64,000 nucleotides of DNA from Chrysoperla carnea (lineage: Eukaryota > Arthropoda > Insecta > Neuroptera > Chrysopidae), in contig NC_058338.1 in the NCBI RefSeq assembly GCF_905475395.1, positions 68,211,435-68,275,434 of the forward strand. The letters are read 5' to 3'. Positions 42,001 to 52,747 of the stretch are shown piece after piece. Position numbers and translations under genes: made by a program. Position 1 is the stretch's first letter. Each line of letters opens with the position of its first letter. A model generated the notes under the pieces. That model worked only from the letters and a program-made list of their open reading frames with translations, searched no databases and was not told the DNA's origin.

Positions 42001-45000
42001 CAGAATTAGGTGGCGGTGGTGGTGCTAATGGACCTGGAGGTCCTGGTTCAGGTGGACCCACTACCGGTGGTTATTATGATTCACACAGTGGTGGTTTTAC
42101 AACAAATCCAGGTGTCACTTCAGCGGCGGATCTGTATGATTCAATTAGTACAATGTCACAAACACAATGTGGTACAAATAGCATTTATACGCCGCCAATT
42201 GGAGGAGGATCTTTAGGTAAGGAAAATTTATGGTTATATTGTAAATTTTAAGTAATATTTTTCAAAAATTTAATTGAAAATTAGATACTTTATTTCTAAA
42301 TACATTTCAATACACTCGTTTCGTAACAGGTTAGTTTCCGAATGTTATCTTAATAGTTTTGGCGCAACAAAGTCCTTGCATTAATTTTTTTTTAATTAAT
42401 AATAAATTTTTTTTATTAATTATTAATAAAAAATAATTGTTGAATAAAAAAACGGTAGTGACCAATCGAAATCACGCTAAATTTACACTTTACAGCTTGT
42501 TTCTATAGAAAATTACGTTACAAAATAGTAAAAGCTAGTTTAGAAACAAACCATATATATTCTGCATGTTATTTTATCATTTCTCCGAGCAGTGGCGTTG
42601 CTAAAACGATGTTTTGACGTCACTGGCTTTTGAATTTAGAGTTTAAAAAACCATTTTCAATTACATTAAAAACAATTGAAAAACCAAATTTTTTTCAGTT
42701 TTTAAGTAATTTTTAGTACCTAAACTTTCGAAAAAAATAAAATTTAAAAAACATGCATCTTCTTTATCTTGTGTACCTCAACAACAAGATTCCCAATATT
42801 TCAAAGGGACGAAATTATTTAAAATTTTACCTGAAAATCGAAAAATGAAATGAAATGTATTTAAAAATTAAGTATCCTTTTCACACAAAAAAAAAAACAC
42901 AATGAATTTAATTCACAACGAAAAAGACGGTAAGAAATTGGTTGATTGTTTAAACTTAGACGTCCAGCGCATGTTTGTTTTTGTAATTTTTTTTCAATTG
43001 TGAGTCAGTCATTTTATTTTGTCTTGTGTTGTCCTCCATGTAAATTTTTTGCATGACAATTTTTTTTTTATTTACCAACAAAGAATTAAATCACGTAGTA
43101 AACTTTAGTAAATTATTATTTATAAAAACGACAAGAAAAAAAAATTCGAATGTCTCACGTAAAAATTATGGTTTAATATTTTTTGTTAAAAAAAAATTAT
43201 CTATATATTTGATGGCCAATCAATAAAAAAAAAAAAGATACATATTGAACATTTAACTTTGATATAATGTCATATATATTTTAAATGTATAGAAATAATT
43301 TTAGAAATATTATTATTAATGGCATTATATTAAATTAATACAATAGGATCTGGTTCTTTAACACCTTTGGCACCGATCAGTATGCAAGAAATGAAACTTG
43401 GAGCAAATGTTCTAGATCCAGCATTATCACCGTATCATACAGGTAATTGTAGTAGTATGTATAATTTTTTTTAAATTTGTTAAGGTGGTTCGGTTATCAC
43501 ACTTTTTAATTCGTAAAAGTAAATTTTGATAATATTAATATACTATTTTTTTCAATAAAGTTTGATATGATTTAAAAACTTATTAAGAGAGACCCAGTAA
43601 TAAGTAATCTTTTATAATTAATCACCATCATCACTAAAATTTTTTTAAACGTTGAACTCCATAATGAGTTTCTGATTGAACCACCTTAAAAAAAAATAGT
43701 CGTTACACTATTCCATTTTTTTTTTTCTATTTAAAACATCCATATTTTCTGTTTTAACGCATGTCTTGATTTTTTTGCATTTGGAATGTATACGTGTAAA
43801 GTGTTTTTAAAGCTTTTTTTGTAAAAATAAAAAACGTTCATATAAGGCCCAGATTCATATAAGGATTCCCAGGCCCAGATTCATATAATCTGATATCCAT
43901 GATATCAGATTATTTATAAACGACCTTAAGTCCAGTATTTATTATTGTACAAAATCGAAGAATTATCGTGTAAAATTTTAGAAAATTAAAAAAAAAGACG
44001 CTTTTTACGCGACTGTCAAGGAGTGGTTATATTTTCCATGCGTACCTTGTATGTATGTATGTATCTTTCAAATAGCCCAATGGATTTTCACAATTATAAT
44101 ATCGTTATATTCGTCTTAAAAACCAAAATTTCCTTAGAAGGGAAAAAAAAGAAAATGGCTGATTTTTGGGGCGAAGTATTAATGCATTAATACAAAAAAT
44201 TATCCAAACCTATCGAATAGAGTATCAAAATAAAGGAAATTAAAAGAGAATATCAAATATGTTTAAATTTAATTTGAAATAACAAATTGGTTTAAAGAGT
44301 TTTAATATAGTTTAACAAAAGGGTGTCGGGACACTAAAAAGTCTAAAATAAAATAAACAATTAAGAAATCATAAACCCGACTGAGTAAATAAAATCTGAA
44401 AAAAAGAAGAAATAAGTCCAGTGGTTTACATAATGGCTTTAAAATTCGGAGACCTTTAAAATCTAGACCGGCTTAAATATTCCCAATAATGGGGCCCAAT
44501 CTAATGAAGCCGCTATGTAAACTACTGGACTTGTTTTTTTCTTTTCAGATTTTTCGCAATCGAGTTTTTAATTTTTTGTTTATTATTAATTTTATTAATA
44601 AAAAATTCTGTTGATGATGTGCTTAGTTAAAATTTCTTAGAAAGAAAAAATTGACATACTGTTGGCAAATTTTTAAACATCTTTTAAATAAATGACTTAA
44701 AATTTTATATCAGTTTAAAATCCCAAGTTACAAAGTAAATTAAACAAATTAAATTTAAATATTCATAAAATAGAATTTGATAAACAATTTTTTTGCTAGA
44801 TTAATTAACGCCTCATGAAAGTCTAATATATAACATTTTTCCATTAATCATTTAATTATTTATAAAATTAATGAATCCTTATGAATAAAACAAATATGTA
44901 AAATATTTATACAATTACCTATTTAAAAATATGTAAAAATTAAATTACCTACCTCCTCTATAAAAAAAATTAACCATTAATTAATGAAAAACAATGGAAA

Positions 45001-48000
45001 GATGACTAACTCTATACCAATCATATATCTACAATAAAGTTAGCAACTCATTAAAAATAAATATTTAAAAAAGAATTCTTTATCTTTTAGTAAAAATCTG
45101 ACACAAAAACAGTGAAGAAACATACAATATGCTTGAAAAAAAACGGCAACATAGTAGTCAGTTTTTTTTCTTTCTAAGAATTTTCCATTACATCATCAAC
45201 AAAAATTTTCCATTAAAACTGACACAATCATTCATTGCAAGAACCATTTGGCTAAATTATTTTGATAAAAAATACTGTTCGAAATTTTTCATCGTTAATT
45301 GTATTTGTAGAAATTTTCAAACTTGTAAAAACTTCCTCTAGGAAAGAGTTGTATTTAAATTTTTGAAATATTTTCGCCCCACTAATGCAAAAAAATTTTA
45401 ATCCCCTATTCGCAAGCACTCGGATTCAAAAAACGTTTTGTCTAAGGACGTTTTGTATAAAAATATTTTTATTGTATACTGATCAAACAAAACTTTGTTT
45501 CAATACAACTCCTTTCGATATGGTCACACACGATATGATTAAACATTTTGCGTCTTAACAAAATTGGTTTAAAAATCTTTGAGCAAAAACATTTTTTTGC
45601 TGAGAAAGCTAAAGCCGAAGCTGCGTTAGCGAAGAGATTGAAAAAATATTCATATAGGCAATATTTTATTCCCTCAGAGATTGAAAAAATAACAATTTAT
45701 TCTTAAAATCGAATATTACATATTTAGTTTTCCAAGAATAATTATTTCGAAAACAAAGCGTCTAGATAAAAAACCACAAGTGTACTTTTTTACCCCCTCC
45801 CTCAATCCCCTGTTTGTCTGTCGATTTTTCTCATTAACGAACTTGACCTTTCAAATACCAAAACTCTTCTTGGTACCAAATTTTATTCAAATCGGATTTA
45901 AAATGCGACCGCTAGAGAGTTTACAGACACATAAACGTATATACATGCATATACAAACTTTTAACGATGGTCATTTTTGACGTCTATTAGGGAGGATCGA
46001 TGATCATCTGGAGAAACTTTTTCAAAATTTTATCATCAATTCAAAAGCAATAGCTCCATTTCTTTCGGCAAAATTCGCCAAAAATAATTCTAGTCAAAAT
46101 CATTTTTTTCGTGGCTAATTTACTAAAATGACACCTTGTACGGCATGTTTATTAAAACTTCAATAAAATTATTAAGTTTGATTTATTTTTTATACACTCC
46201 TGTACTTAAAATAAAGAGTGATGTTTCCATGTTGATGGGAAATTCTTAAGGACAGATTATAAAAATCAGATATCAACAATATTAATTACCAAGATATATA
46301 TACTCGAATGTAAATAAATAAAAATGTATTTTTTTTATATTTTAAAAATTATTTATACATTTATTGCAATTTTCATTAAAATTTATTATTTTAAAATATA
46401 CTACATATATTAATTCAATGCCAAATGTACAAAGATACAGACTTTTTTTTTTAATTACCTAACTACATGCAAATTACCTAGTCATTTTTTTCGTAAACAC
46501 CTACATATGTAAGTACCCGTGCAAAAATTTCATAAATTATAAATTTTTTTCCTAGTTTCTTGATATTCCTAAAAAAAAATACTACGGTCAGGCACGATGA
46601 CTACGTTGTTGTTTGGCGTTCGCCTTCGTGCCTGGCCGCAGTATAATATAGAAAGCGAACAATTTTCTAAAAAAATTGCTAATTTGAAATTTGATCAAAA
46701 CAATATTGTTCTCGTTTCAAAATGCGCATAAAAAAAATACTGCGATTGCGTAAGGGGTCCCGATTAATCGATCGATAATTATCCATATTCTGATGTCATT
46801 CCTAAATATTATAAATATAGAATTTACTTTCTAAAGTCACAACTTAAGTTGATAAAATTTAGAAATCTAAAAGTTGAAGTAGTCTCTGTACAAAAAAAAT
46901 TGTTTCTGTAAAAGAAAATACTTACTAATCTTATTTATTTAGTGTACTTACATTAGGGCTGACTCACCATCCCTGTTCTTAAATTTAACTGACTGACTGT
47001 CATAACTGTTATTTATATGCAATATACAACCTGTATAACAATTTCAGCTTTAGTAAATTCATTTAAATGCCAAGGCAATAATAACTGAATCCTATTTATT
47101 TATTTACATACATTGAGGCTGACGATCAGCTCTGTTCTAACATTTAACTGACTGACTGTCATAACTGTTATTTATATGCAATTTAAATACCACGATAATT
47201 AAAACCGTTTCGATAGCATATATCTGACCCCTGTTCTATCATTCGCTTGACTAACCGCAGTATGTGCGTATACCTACACAACTACTATAACCAAACCTCA
47301 AATGATCAGCTTTAGTAAATTCAAAGAATGTTTTTTGGTCAGAGTTTTAATCCATTTGCCAATAAGTATAAAAAGGAATATTTGCATTTTGAGATTTAAA
47401 ACCTGCCTTTTAATTGGATTTCGCATTTATGTACAGTAAAGAAAAATAACAATTAATTTTCAAACGTTATGAAGTATTATTTACTATAATTTTTTTATAT
47501 TTTATATTTGATTTGTTTTTAAATTAATATTTAATTTTGCTAATTTGTGCTTTTTTGTTTTCTGTTTATTTGCATGTTTTGTGGTTGTTAATTGTGTAAA
47601 AATAGCTGAGACTAGTTCACCATACAGTGCAGTTGTTGGCGTTGGTGTTGTAGATAGTGGTGGCTCACCAGGTCTACCCTTAACATTACCTGCTGAGCCA
47701 CCATTAACGCGTGCCGATCAACAGCAGCAACAAAATGCAGCGACGCATTCACCAGATCCAGTATCTACTGGCGGTTTAACGGTTTTACAAACCCCAACCG
47801 CTTCGTCATACTCCACAATGTTACCTAGTTTTGGATACAGTACAGGTATGAAATCATTCATTTTCCCAAAGTTTCCAGGACCAGCATATTTAAGCTAATG
47901 CGACTATCATTTAATATTATTTTTTTTATTTACAGGTGGAACAACGGTGGTTCCAGGCTCAGAATATGCATACAGTTCAGCGTACAGTCAATATGGCGCA

Positions 48001-48507
48001 ACATACGGCACATACGGCTATAGTGGTGCCTCTACTGGGCTCCTCAGTAAGTAAACCGTGAGTATATTTCTCTGACCTAACCACAATTCCAATACCTTAA
48101 TATAATCCTATGTTCAGCACACACTGTAAATAAAAATCCTTAAAAAAACAAAAGCTCAATCCTATGTATACAAATTCCTATGCCTTGTAAATAGAACTAC
48201 CGGAGGTAACAAGGGTTCTCTTAGTTAATAATTCTCGATGTGGAAAAATTGTCATTTTATTTATCGATTTTTTTTCAATTTTCTTATAGATTCTCCATAC
48301 TATTATTGTAATAACGAGATGCCAAATGTGAATGGAAATGGAATTACCACTGAGCCACAAATTACGGATAATTTTGATCAATCAACAAGCAGATCACCTC
48401 TAGCTGCTACCAGAGCAAACTCACTTGCGTCGGCCAATTCTCCAACAGGAAGTGCGTGTTTAAAAACTGAGCCAATAATGACAAGCGCAGATTTATATTT
48501 AGGATAA
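26949..48507 (+). CDS. sv: Pax2/5/8 transcription factor (shaven/sparkling type), 3' seven exons; 5' part outside or not found
   Basis: Paired-box transcription factor of the Pax2/5/8 group, a nuclear regulator of sense-organ and eye development in insects. Seven exons join in frame: 26949-27271, 41772-41860, 41955-42216, 43347-43442, 47606-47845, 47936-48046 and 48290-48507, giving 445 residues to the stop. The first residues (IVRNKAAEKAKH) are the C-terminal end of a paired domain. The octapeptide YSINGILG follows, then the basic KRKR, then an acidic/basic stretch (LKRQRTQY) that may be a homeodomain remnant. The C-terminus has GLL-NSPYYY, typical of the Pax2/5/8 transactivation region, and ends LKTEPIMTSADLYLG. 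After the first exon every boundary is phase 1 except the one at 41860/41955, which is phase 0. The bulk of the paired domain must lie upstream; I did not see it between 1 and 26948. Family assignment is strong; the symbol rests on orthology by motif, not on a search. Confidence 0.92.
28755..29040 (+). mobile_element. tRNA-derived SINE, copy A
   Basis: The head is tRNA-like with pol III A box TAGCTCAGTTGG (28760-28771) and B box GGTTCGATTCT (28816-28826). A 12-base target duplication flanks it (28743-28754 and 29041-29052, one mismatch). The body carries a conserved segment with GTCCTTCGTGGACAGCC and ends CCTAACCTA, not poly-A. The A-to-B spacing is wider than in a normal tRNA and there is no intact cloverleaf, so this is not a tRNA gene. 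Confidence 0.88.
30530..30740 (+). repeat. Dispersed repeat shared with 11190-11480
   Basis: The diverged second copy of the repeat described at 11190-11480, in the same orientation, inside the long Pax intron. Confidence 0.45.
30969..31236 (-). mobile_element. tRNA-derived SINE, copy B (opposite strand)
   Basis: Same family as the copy at 28755-29040. On the minus strand it has A box TAGCTCAGTTGG (31218-31229) and B box GGTTCGATTTCC (31152-31163), the shared GTCCTTCGTGGACAGCC segment and a TAACCTA end. Flanking CTCAAAACCTT and CTCTAAACCTT may be a decayed target duplication. The two copies could pair in the pre-mRNA as an inverted repeat with a 1.9-kb loop. Confidence 0.88.
33074..33262. 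mobile_element. Foldback element, about 190 bases
   Basis: Inverted arms: ACACCCTCAAATTTTCGTTA pairs with the complement near 33240-33262. CACAGTCATAC (33101-33111) pairs with GTATGACTGTG (33203-33213), and TCACATTTTTTAAGATACTT pairs with its complement at 33180-33199. The loop is about 18 bases. No coding capacity. Confidence 0.75.
33480..33580 (+). promoter_or_regulatory. GC-rich patch in Pax intron with X-box-like and paired CCAAT motifs
   Basis: A GC-rich patch in an otherwise AT-rich intron. GTTGCATAGCAAC (33511-33523) is a near match to the palindromic RFX X-box. ATTGGT (33562-33567) and ACCAAT (33573-33578) form an inverted CCAAT pair 5 bases apart. This could be a cis-regulatory element or a piece of a foreign repeat. 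Confidence 0.3.
34422..34913. mobile_element. Foldback MITE, about 490 bases
   Basis: The termini AGTTGAACTTTACTCATCTG and the complement of AGATGGGTGAAGTTCAACC are inverted. Pairing continues through the interior: GATACCAATTTCGATTGGTT pairs with AACCAATCAAAATTGGTATC around a loop near 34660-34700. Clear as a single-unit inverted repeat; the target duplication is not clear. Confidence 0.8.
36520..36790. mobile_element. TTAA-MITE family fragment, copy 4
   Basis: The order TATAAGACGAAAAGTAAG .. TTTTCGATATCAAGG .. AACAAAATTCATCATCAACG .. TACCTTGGTAGTCGTACTACC matches the reverse complement of the first module at 15516-15760. It includes a small internal duplication at 36600-36660. The terminal TTAA ends are not clear. 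Confidence 0.6.
37496..38406. mobile_element. Probable DNA element with TATACAG termini, about 910 bases
   Basis: The left end TATACAGGCTGTTTC and the right end, complement TATACAGCGTGTTTT, are inverted, with TATA on both outer sides. A 64-codon open frame inside (38008-38202) has no recognisable transposase motif. Related termini occur in the tandem array at 53025-53093. Confidence 0.55.
39815..40450 (-). repeat. Old insect interspersed element, second copy, reverse orientation
   Basis: On the minus strand it opens ACTAGCTTTTACCCACGACT / TCGCTTGTG. Toward its other end it has the complement of GACTGATGAATCAACGCACA and a TTTTGTACAAACGTTCCT segment. Chance open frames in it are not genes. Confidence 0.55.
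41772..41860 (+). CDS. sv: Pax2/5/8 exon: acidic/basic linker and start of homeodomain-like remnant
   Basis: Acceptor TTTTTTTACAG ends at 41771 and donor GTAAGT starts at 41861. Joined to the previous exon it reads DENRDLNGGHPDDDLKRQRT and then QYNGDQLYSN. The KRQRTQY...QL pattern resembles the N-terminal arm and helix 1 of a homeodomain. Pax2/5/8 proteins are known to retain only such a partial homeodomain. The exon is 89 bases and leaves phase 0. Confidence 0.88.
41955..42216 (+). CDS. sv: Pax2/5/8 exon: WSIKDEHKLLSELG and Gly-rich region
   Basis: Separated from the previous exon by only 94 bases. Acceptor AATAG ends at 41954 and donor GTAAGG starts at 42217. It begins LWSSKWSIKDEHKLLSELG, then has a glycine-rich run and a YYDSHSGGF..TSAADLYDSIST segment, ending TPPIGGGSLG. 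IKDE fits the SUMO consensus (hydrophobic-Lys-x-Glu); whether it is used is unknown. The glycine run is an insertion-prone linker, not a domain. Confidence 0.9.
43347..43442 (+). CDS. sv: Pax2/5/8 small exon (SLTPLAPISMQEMKLG)
   Basis: A 96-base exon between acceptor CAATAG (ends 43346) and donor GTAATT (43443). It keeps phase 1 on both sides and could be skipped without breaking frame. It encodes GSGSLTPLAPISMQEMKLGA, then NVLDPALSPYHT, a Ser/Pro-rich piece of the regulatory region. The composition stands out from the surrounding AT-rich, stop-filled introns. Confidence 0.86.
43885..43913. repeat. 13-base perfect palindrome with 3-base spacer
   Basis: ATAATCTGATATC and its complement flank CAT. 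A direct repeat of GGCCCAGATTCATATA overlaps its left side (about 43845-43888). Confidence 0.85.
44340..44590. mobile_element. Foldback element in Pax intron
   Basis: AAGTCCAGTGGTTTACATAA (near 44416) pairs with TATGTAAACTACTGGACTT (near 44514). Outside these, ATCTGAAAAAAAGAAG pairs with CTTTTCAGAT, and the pairing continues toward AAACAATTAAG / TTTTGTTTATT. Centre near 44470. No coding capacity. Confidence 0.7.
45565..45990. repeat. Dispersed repeat, inverse of 17390-17740, with ACAGACACATAAACG tail
   Basis: Partner of the copy at 17390-17740. It continues into CAAATCGGATTTAAAATGCG and AGTTTACAGACACATAAACG, a pattern common in degenerate insect retroelement tails. Confidence 0.45.
46580..46643. 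repeat. GC-rich hairpin in AT-rich intron
   Basis: ACTACGGTCAGGCACGA pairs with TCGTGCCTGGCCGCAGT, with two G-T type mismatches in the arms, around a loop of about 28 bases. GC content is far above the flanks. Likely the remains of an element terminus or a structured RNA. Confidence 0.6.
46922..47330. repeat. Tandem duplication, period about 160
   Basis: CTGACTGACTGTCATAACTG then TTATTTATATGCAAT occurs at about 46988 and 47148, preceded by matching TTTACATA/ACTTACAT and AGGCTGAC. TCAGCTTTAGTAAATTCA recurs at about 47044 and 47308, so the array covers two full units and part of a third just upstream of the exon at 47606. Confidence 0.75.
47606..47845 (+). CDS. sv: Pax2/5/8 exon: Pro/Ser/Thr/Gln-rich activation region
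   Basis: Acceptor AAAATAG ends at 47605 and donor GTATGA starts at 47846; 240 bases, phase 1 on both sides, so a cassette that could be skipped in frame. It encodes AETSSPYSAVVGVGVVDSGG, then a Pro-rich part, a QQQQQ run and a Thr/Ser-rich end (LQTPTASSYSTMLPSFGYST). An open frame upstream from 47545 is intron read-through; the branch region and AG before 47606 make the exon start clear. Confidence 0.88.
47936..48046 (+). CDS. sv: Pax2/5/8 exon: Tyr/Gly/Ser-rich transactivation core
   Basis: Acceptor TATTTACAG ends at 47935 and donor A|GTAAGT at 48046/48047; 111 bases, phase 1. It encodes GGTTVVPGSEYAYSSAYSQY followed by a Tyr/Gly-rich run to GASTGLL. With the next exon it forms GLL-NSPYYY, matching the conserved GLLxSPYYY core of vertebrate Pax2/5/8 activation domains. 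If the intron is kept, translation ends at once (AGT AAG TAA, stop 48052-48054). Confidence 0.91.
48290..48507 (+). CDS. sv: Pax2/5/8 terminal coding exon
   Basis: Acceptor TTCTTATAG ends at 48289; stop TAA at 48505-48507. It encodes NSPYYYCNNEMPNVNGNGIT, a Ser/Ala-rich stretch (SRSPLAATRANSLASANSPT) and the tail GSACLKTEPIMTSADLYLG. LKTE matches the SUMO consensus. The 3' UTR is strongly AT-rich. A candidate polyadenylation signal AATAAA is at 48690-48695. Confidence 0.92.
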
Positions 48508-48720
48508 AAAAAACGAAGAAATGAAATAAACTTTAAGTGAAAAACGAAAAATCGTTATAAAAAATTTATATATAAAAATATATCAACGAACAAATTTAAA
48601 AAAGACAATTTTATTATAATGACATTTTTTTTTTGTGTTTAAGTGAACATTTAGGAAAAATTATATTGTTTATAAGTTTAAAAATTGTAAATAAACAACA
48701 AATCTATGTTAAGAAAAAAT
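48508..48720 (+). other. Probable Pax2/5/8 3' UTR with AATAAA signal
   Basis: The AT-rich sequence follows the stop codon without another exon. AATAAA at 48690-48695 is the first good polyadenylation hexamer. The UTR may extend further, since more A/T-rich sequence follows and the true cleavage site cannot be read here. Confidence 0.5.
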
Positions 48721-50636
48721 GAAAAAATTATTGTATTTAGTGTTTTCAAAATAGTAGAAATTTGTAGATTTTAAGATTATTACATTTAAGAAAAAAAATG
48801 ACAAATTTAAATAATTTCTTTTTTTTTTGCAAAAAATTTATGTTTCTTTATGGTCTCAAAAAATTCACCGTATAACGACGAAAAAAATGAAAATATTTAT
48901 TTAAAAAAAGAAAAAATTGAAGAAAAAAATATTATTAACTCAAAAAATTCAATTTTTTTTCTCATAAGTTTTTGTAATAAATACTTGTTTTTTTTTTCTT
49001 TTTTTGGTGATTTTGTAATTAATTTTTTGTATTATTTAAGAATTCTTTTTAGTTTCATAGATTAGTCAAACCAAAGAAAAGTGTACACTTGCGTAAAAAA
49101 ATTTTTTGTAAAAAGTTGCATTGTGCGGTGAAAAAAAAATCACATGAATAATTCAGAATAATTTAAGACTGAATTTAATTATAATTTTACTTGGGCATGT
49201 AACAAAAATTTTGTTTTACGCCAATGCAACATTTTTGTCCATCAACATTTTTGTATCCTGCTTTATTTTTAATTATTATTTTTTAATTTTTTTGTTTTCC
49301 TTTTTGTGTATAAATTTTTCATTTTTAGCTCCGCACTTTCATAAAAGAAAAAAATGATCACGTATAAAAACGTGTGTAACCACGCATAATATGCACATTC
49401 ATAAAATTTTTGTATTCTTGATCACATTTCGAATTTCGAACTTATTTTCGAAAAAACTAAACTTATTTATGATTCCAATAATTTTCATATATGGTATTTA
49501 AAATAAACAAAAGATATTGGGAATTCTTTTACGACTGCGTTAACTACCAAATTCTAATCAATCTAAAGAGGTCAGAGCTTTCCGGCAGATGTATTTTATG
49601 GTAATCGGAAACAATAGACCCGGGAAAAAATATATTTAAAAAAATAGTCCGAAAAATGTATAGGTCCGGAGTAATGTTGTAATTACGAGTTGGATGGTTG
49701 AGTTTGTCGACTATCGAGGAGTTGTTTGGATTCTGATTGATTTTCAAAAGTTATTTTACTTATAAAAACTGTTACAAAATGAATGCTGCAAAATAAGATG
49801 TTTTCTTTTAAAAACAATTCCATTACTATTAAATTTATTAAAAAAACTTCAAACATCAAAAAAGTGTCATAACTTAATTAAAAAGCTTTCTTACCATCGT
49901 CCTTTTCTCTACGGCAAAACGAAAGATTTCCCAATAACTTAATTCAAACTGTGCAATTTTCTTCAGTTCAATGTGTTTTAAGCCCTCTTACGACAATATG
50001 TTATGTAATTCTTAAAGTCATATAAGTGAAAAATGTATAAATAAAAAATATATTACATAACATTTTTCCTTAAATTACAGTAAAACTTTATAAAATTTAT
50101 TTGTATTATTATTTAGTAAGGCATATTTTAAATTTAAATCTATTTAATAAATGCGATCAATAATATAAATTTAAAGTAATATAATTTCAAATTAATAAAT
50201 AAAAGAAAAAATGATTATATTAAAATAAAAAATAAAAAACACTATCGTTTAAACGACTAGTCATTTATTATGAAAAAAACGTACTGTCAAATACTGTTAA
50301 TACTTTTTAAAAACGGACTTAAAAAAAAAACAAAAGGAAATTTTTTTAAACTAATTTATGATTTCATTTTTGAAAATTTAATTCATTTTCTTTACTACTG
50401 ATAAATAATTTGATTTAATATCTTTAAAAAGAGTGATTTTATTATATTTTAACGTCATATCCATTTTCATTAAAGAACTTCCTAGAAATAATTCGAGATT
50501 AATATCATAGGAAGGTTCTTAAACCTCCCTTGCTAGAAAAAAATTATTATATTTGTATATCGAGTCAAATATTGGTTAACATTTTTTCGAAAAATCACAC
50601 AGTGCCGGATTAACCCACGTCGAGGCTTGTAGGTAA

Positions 50637-51140
50637 AAAAAACGAGGGGTGTCGTGGGACTCTCGGTAGGAGCTATAGTCCTTTCGTACCTTGGTACATT
50701 ATAAATGCAGCGCTTACTTTTTTATTTTTCAAGATATTTTTCTGAAAATTTATATAATTAATTTTAAAAGTCAAATACTTGTTTGATGTTTTAAAAGAAT
50801 TTAATTTTATAGCTACTTTTAGATTTCACTGTATGAATTAATTGTAATATAGACATACTTCTGATATAGTAGTCAATCCAATATGTGCGTACATTGAGTT
50901 GAGTTTCATCAGGATATTTATTATGACATAACATGAAAATTTCATTGTATTTACCTTAAATTATCTCTGTCAGCTTTAACTTTTGATAACTTTCACAACT
51001 CAATTTTTTTAAATGATAAAATATAAAATTTTGGCAAAAAATATAAATTGACTAATATAATAATATTTTTGCATTTTCTCAAAATTCATGGCAAGCTGAA
51101 TCGATTGAAAATGTTTTAGTTTCCTGGGTAACCTAGAGGA
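50637..51140 (+). repeat. Dispersed repeat, copy 2 (GTCGTGGGACTCTCGGTAGG family)
   Basis: Colinear with 18748-19240: start ACGAGGGGTGTCGTGGGACT, middle TATGACATAACATGAAAATT, end AAGCTGAATCGATTGAAAAT .. TTTCCTGGGTAACCT. Lies in the intergenic region between the Pax and zinc-finger genes. Confidence 0.7.
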
Positions 51141-52257
51141 AAATAGTATTTTTATTTTTTTAGTCTTCGCAAATCAACTTGGCGCCCCCTCTTTGTAGCG
51201 CCCTTCTCGTACTAATTTGTCTTTTTCTCTTTTAACCTTTTCTCGAGGCCGCCTAATGGTTAATCCGTCTCCGTATTTACACTCAGATACAAAACGTGAA
51301 AACGATGAACGATTTATTGTATAATTTAGAAACACTTAGTTGATTAGAAACTTACCGTAAAATATTAAGGTTAGCTATACTCCGTTGTGGTTGGAAGCAA
51401 AACTACAACATCTAAATTAATTTTTCCTATTACTTTCGAAATGAATGCGTATATTTTATATTATACCCAAGAAAATTTCGTCAAAAAATTTTACTATTCG
51501 TTTACTAATAAAACAGTTTTAAGTTAAAATATAAATAAAATCACTCTAGTCACATAGTACCGAATATAATGTGAACATAATTTTTCTTTTAAAATCACAC
51601 TTTTCATCATAAAATTCATTACGATTTTATTTTTTGTTGTATTTAAAAAAATATCCTGTGATATTAAAAACAAAAAATGTATCAAAAATTATTCCAAATT
51701 TATTAAAAAAAATGTATCTGTATAGAAAAAAACTCAGCACCGCCAAGCAATGATAAAAACGATACCAATTTAAAAAAAAATTTTTATTATTTAAAAACAT
51801 AAATATAGCTTCTGTACCTAAATACATGCTGTCCAGTCCATCACGGTTTTGTCTTTTGTCATTCTAATGTTAAATAAGTACCTAGGTTAATAGGACTGAC
51901 AAAGACAATCATGATGGGGATAGGAATATCATGACGGCTTGTATTTTGGAACAGACCTTTAAATGAAAAATTATTCCTTTTTTTTCTCCCTTAAGTTGAG
52001 AATGTGTAATATTTTACCAAAGAGCACTGATTTTACTGTTATATGTTTTTTTTTTTGTATTGCTATTTAATTTAATAATGTCATGTTTATATTAAAAATA
52101 AGTATGAAATAATAATTAAAGAAATATTTTTTTGTTTTATTCAAAATTTATTATAAACTGAAAAATAATTTCCTGCAAGTCTTCTTTCCTTCCATCCACC
52201 GAGCTGTTGCATAGAAATTAAAAAAAAAAAAAAACTAAAAAACCATTGACTTCTAGT

Positions 52258-52747
52258 TTTCGAGAGCGATCACTAATGTGCTTATTTCGGAGGGCCAGGA
52301 CTCTACATTCATTAAACCTATTAGAGCTGGGTTAATTTTCAAATCACAAATTTGAAAAGCATGACACAAATTTAGTAGGATTACATACTTGGTTTATCAA
52401 AATTGAATAAAATTTGGATGTGATAGAGCAAAATTAAAATTTTTGGATTTTGATGACGTCATAAAGTTCAAAAATTCAATTTTTTTTTATAACACTGGCA
52501 AATTTGATCCGATCTTATTGGAATTTTTTTGAAATCCACTAATTTTGGGTCATTCTTTTCAGCTGTGATGTCGCTAGCTATCACCAACGTGCTTAATTCC
52601 GAGACCAAAACACCACATTCAGAAACCTATTAGAGTTAGGTTAATTTTGATTCCAAATTTGAAAAGTATTATCCAAGTTTAGCAGGATTCAATACTTGAT
52701 TTATCAAAATTCGATAAAATTTGGACGTGATACAGCAAAATTAAAGT
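52258..52747. repeat. Two diverged direct units, period about 300
   Basis: Each unit holds CACTAATGTGCTTA / CACCAACGTGCTTA, then CCTATTAGAG(C/T)T(G/A)GGTTAAT, then TTGAAAAG(C/T)AT and TTTATCAAAATT(C/G)(A/G)ATAAAA, then GTGATA(G/C)AGCAAAATTAAA. The first unit is followed by GATGACGTCAT. Confidence 0.7.

Noticed and set aside
42010..42216. 68-codon open frame in a different plus frame
   Set aside because: A shadow of the Pax exon at 41955-42216; its Val/Gln-rich sequence comes from reading Gly/Ser codons out of frame.
47545..47605. ATG start at 47545 for a separate protein joined to the exon at 47606
   Set aside because: The hydrophobic upstream part is intron; the AG at 47604-47605 and the phase-1 match with neighbouring exons explain the frame.
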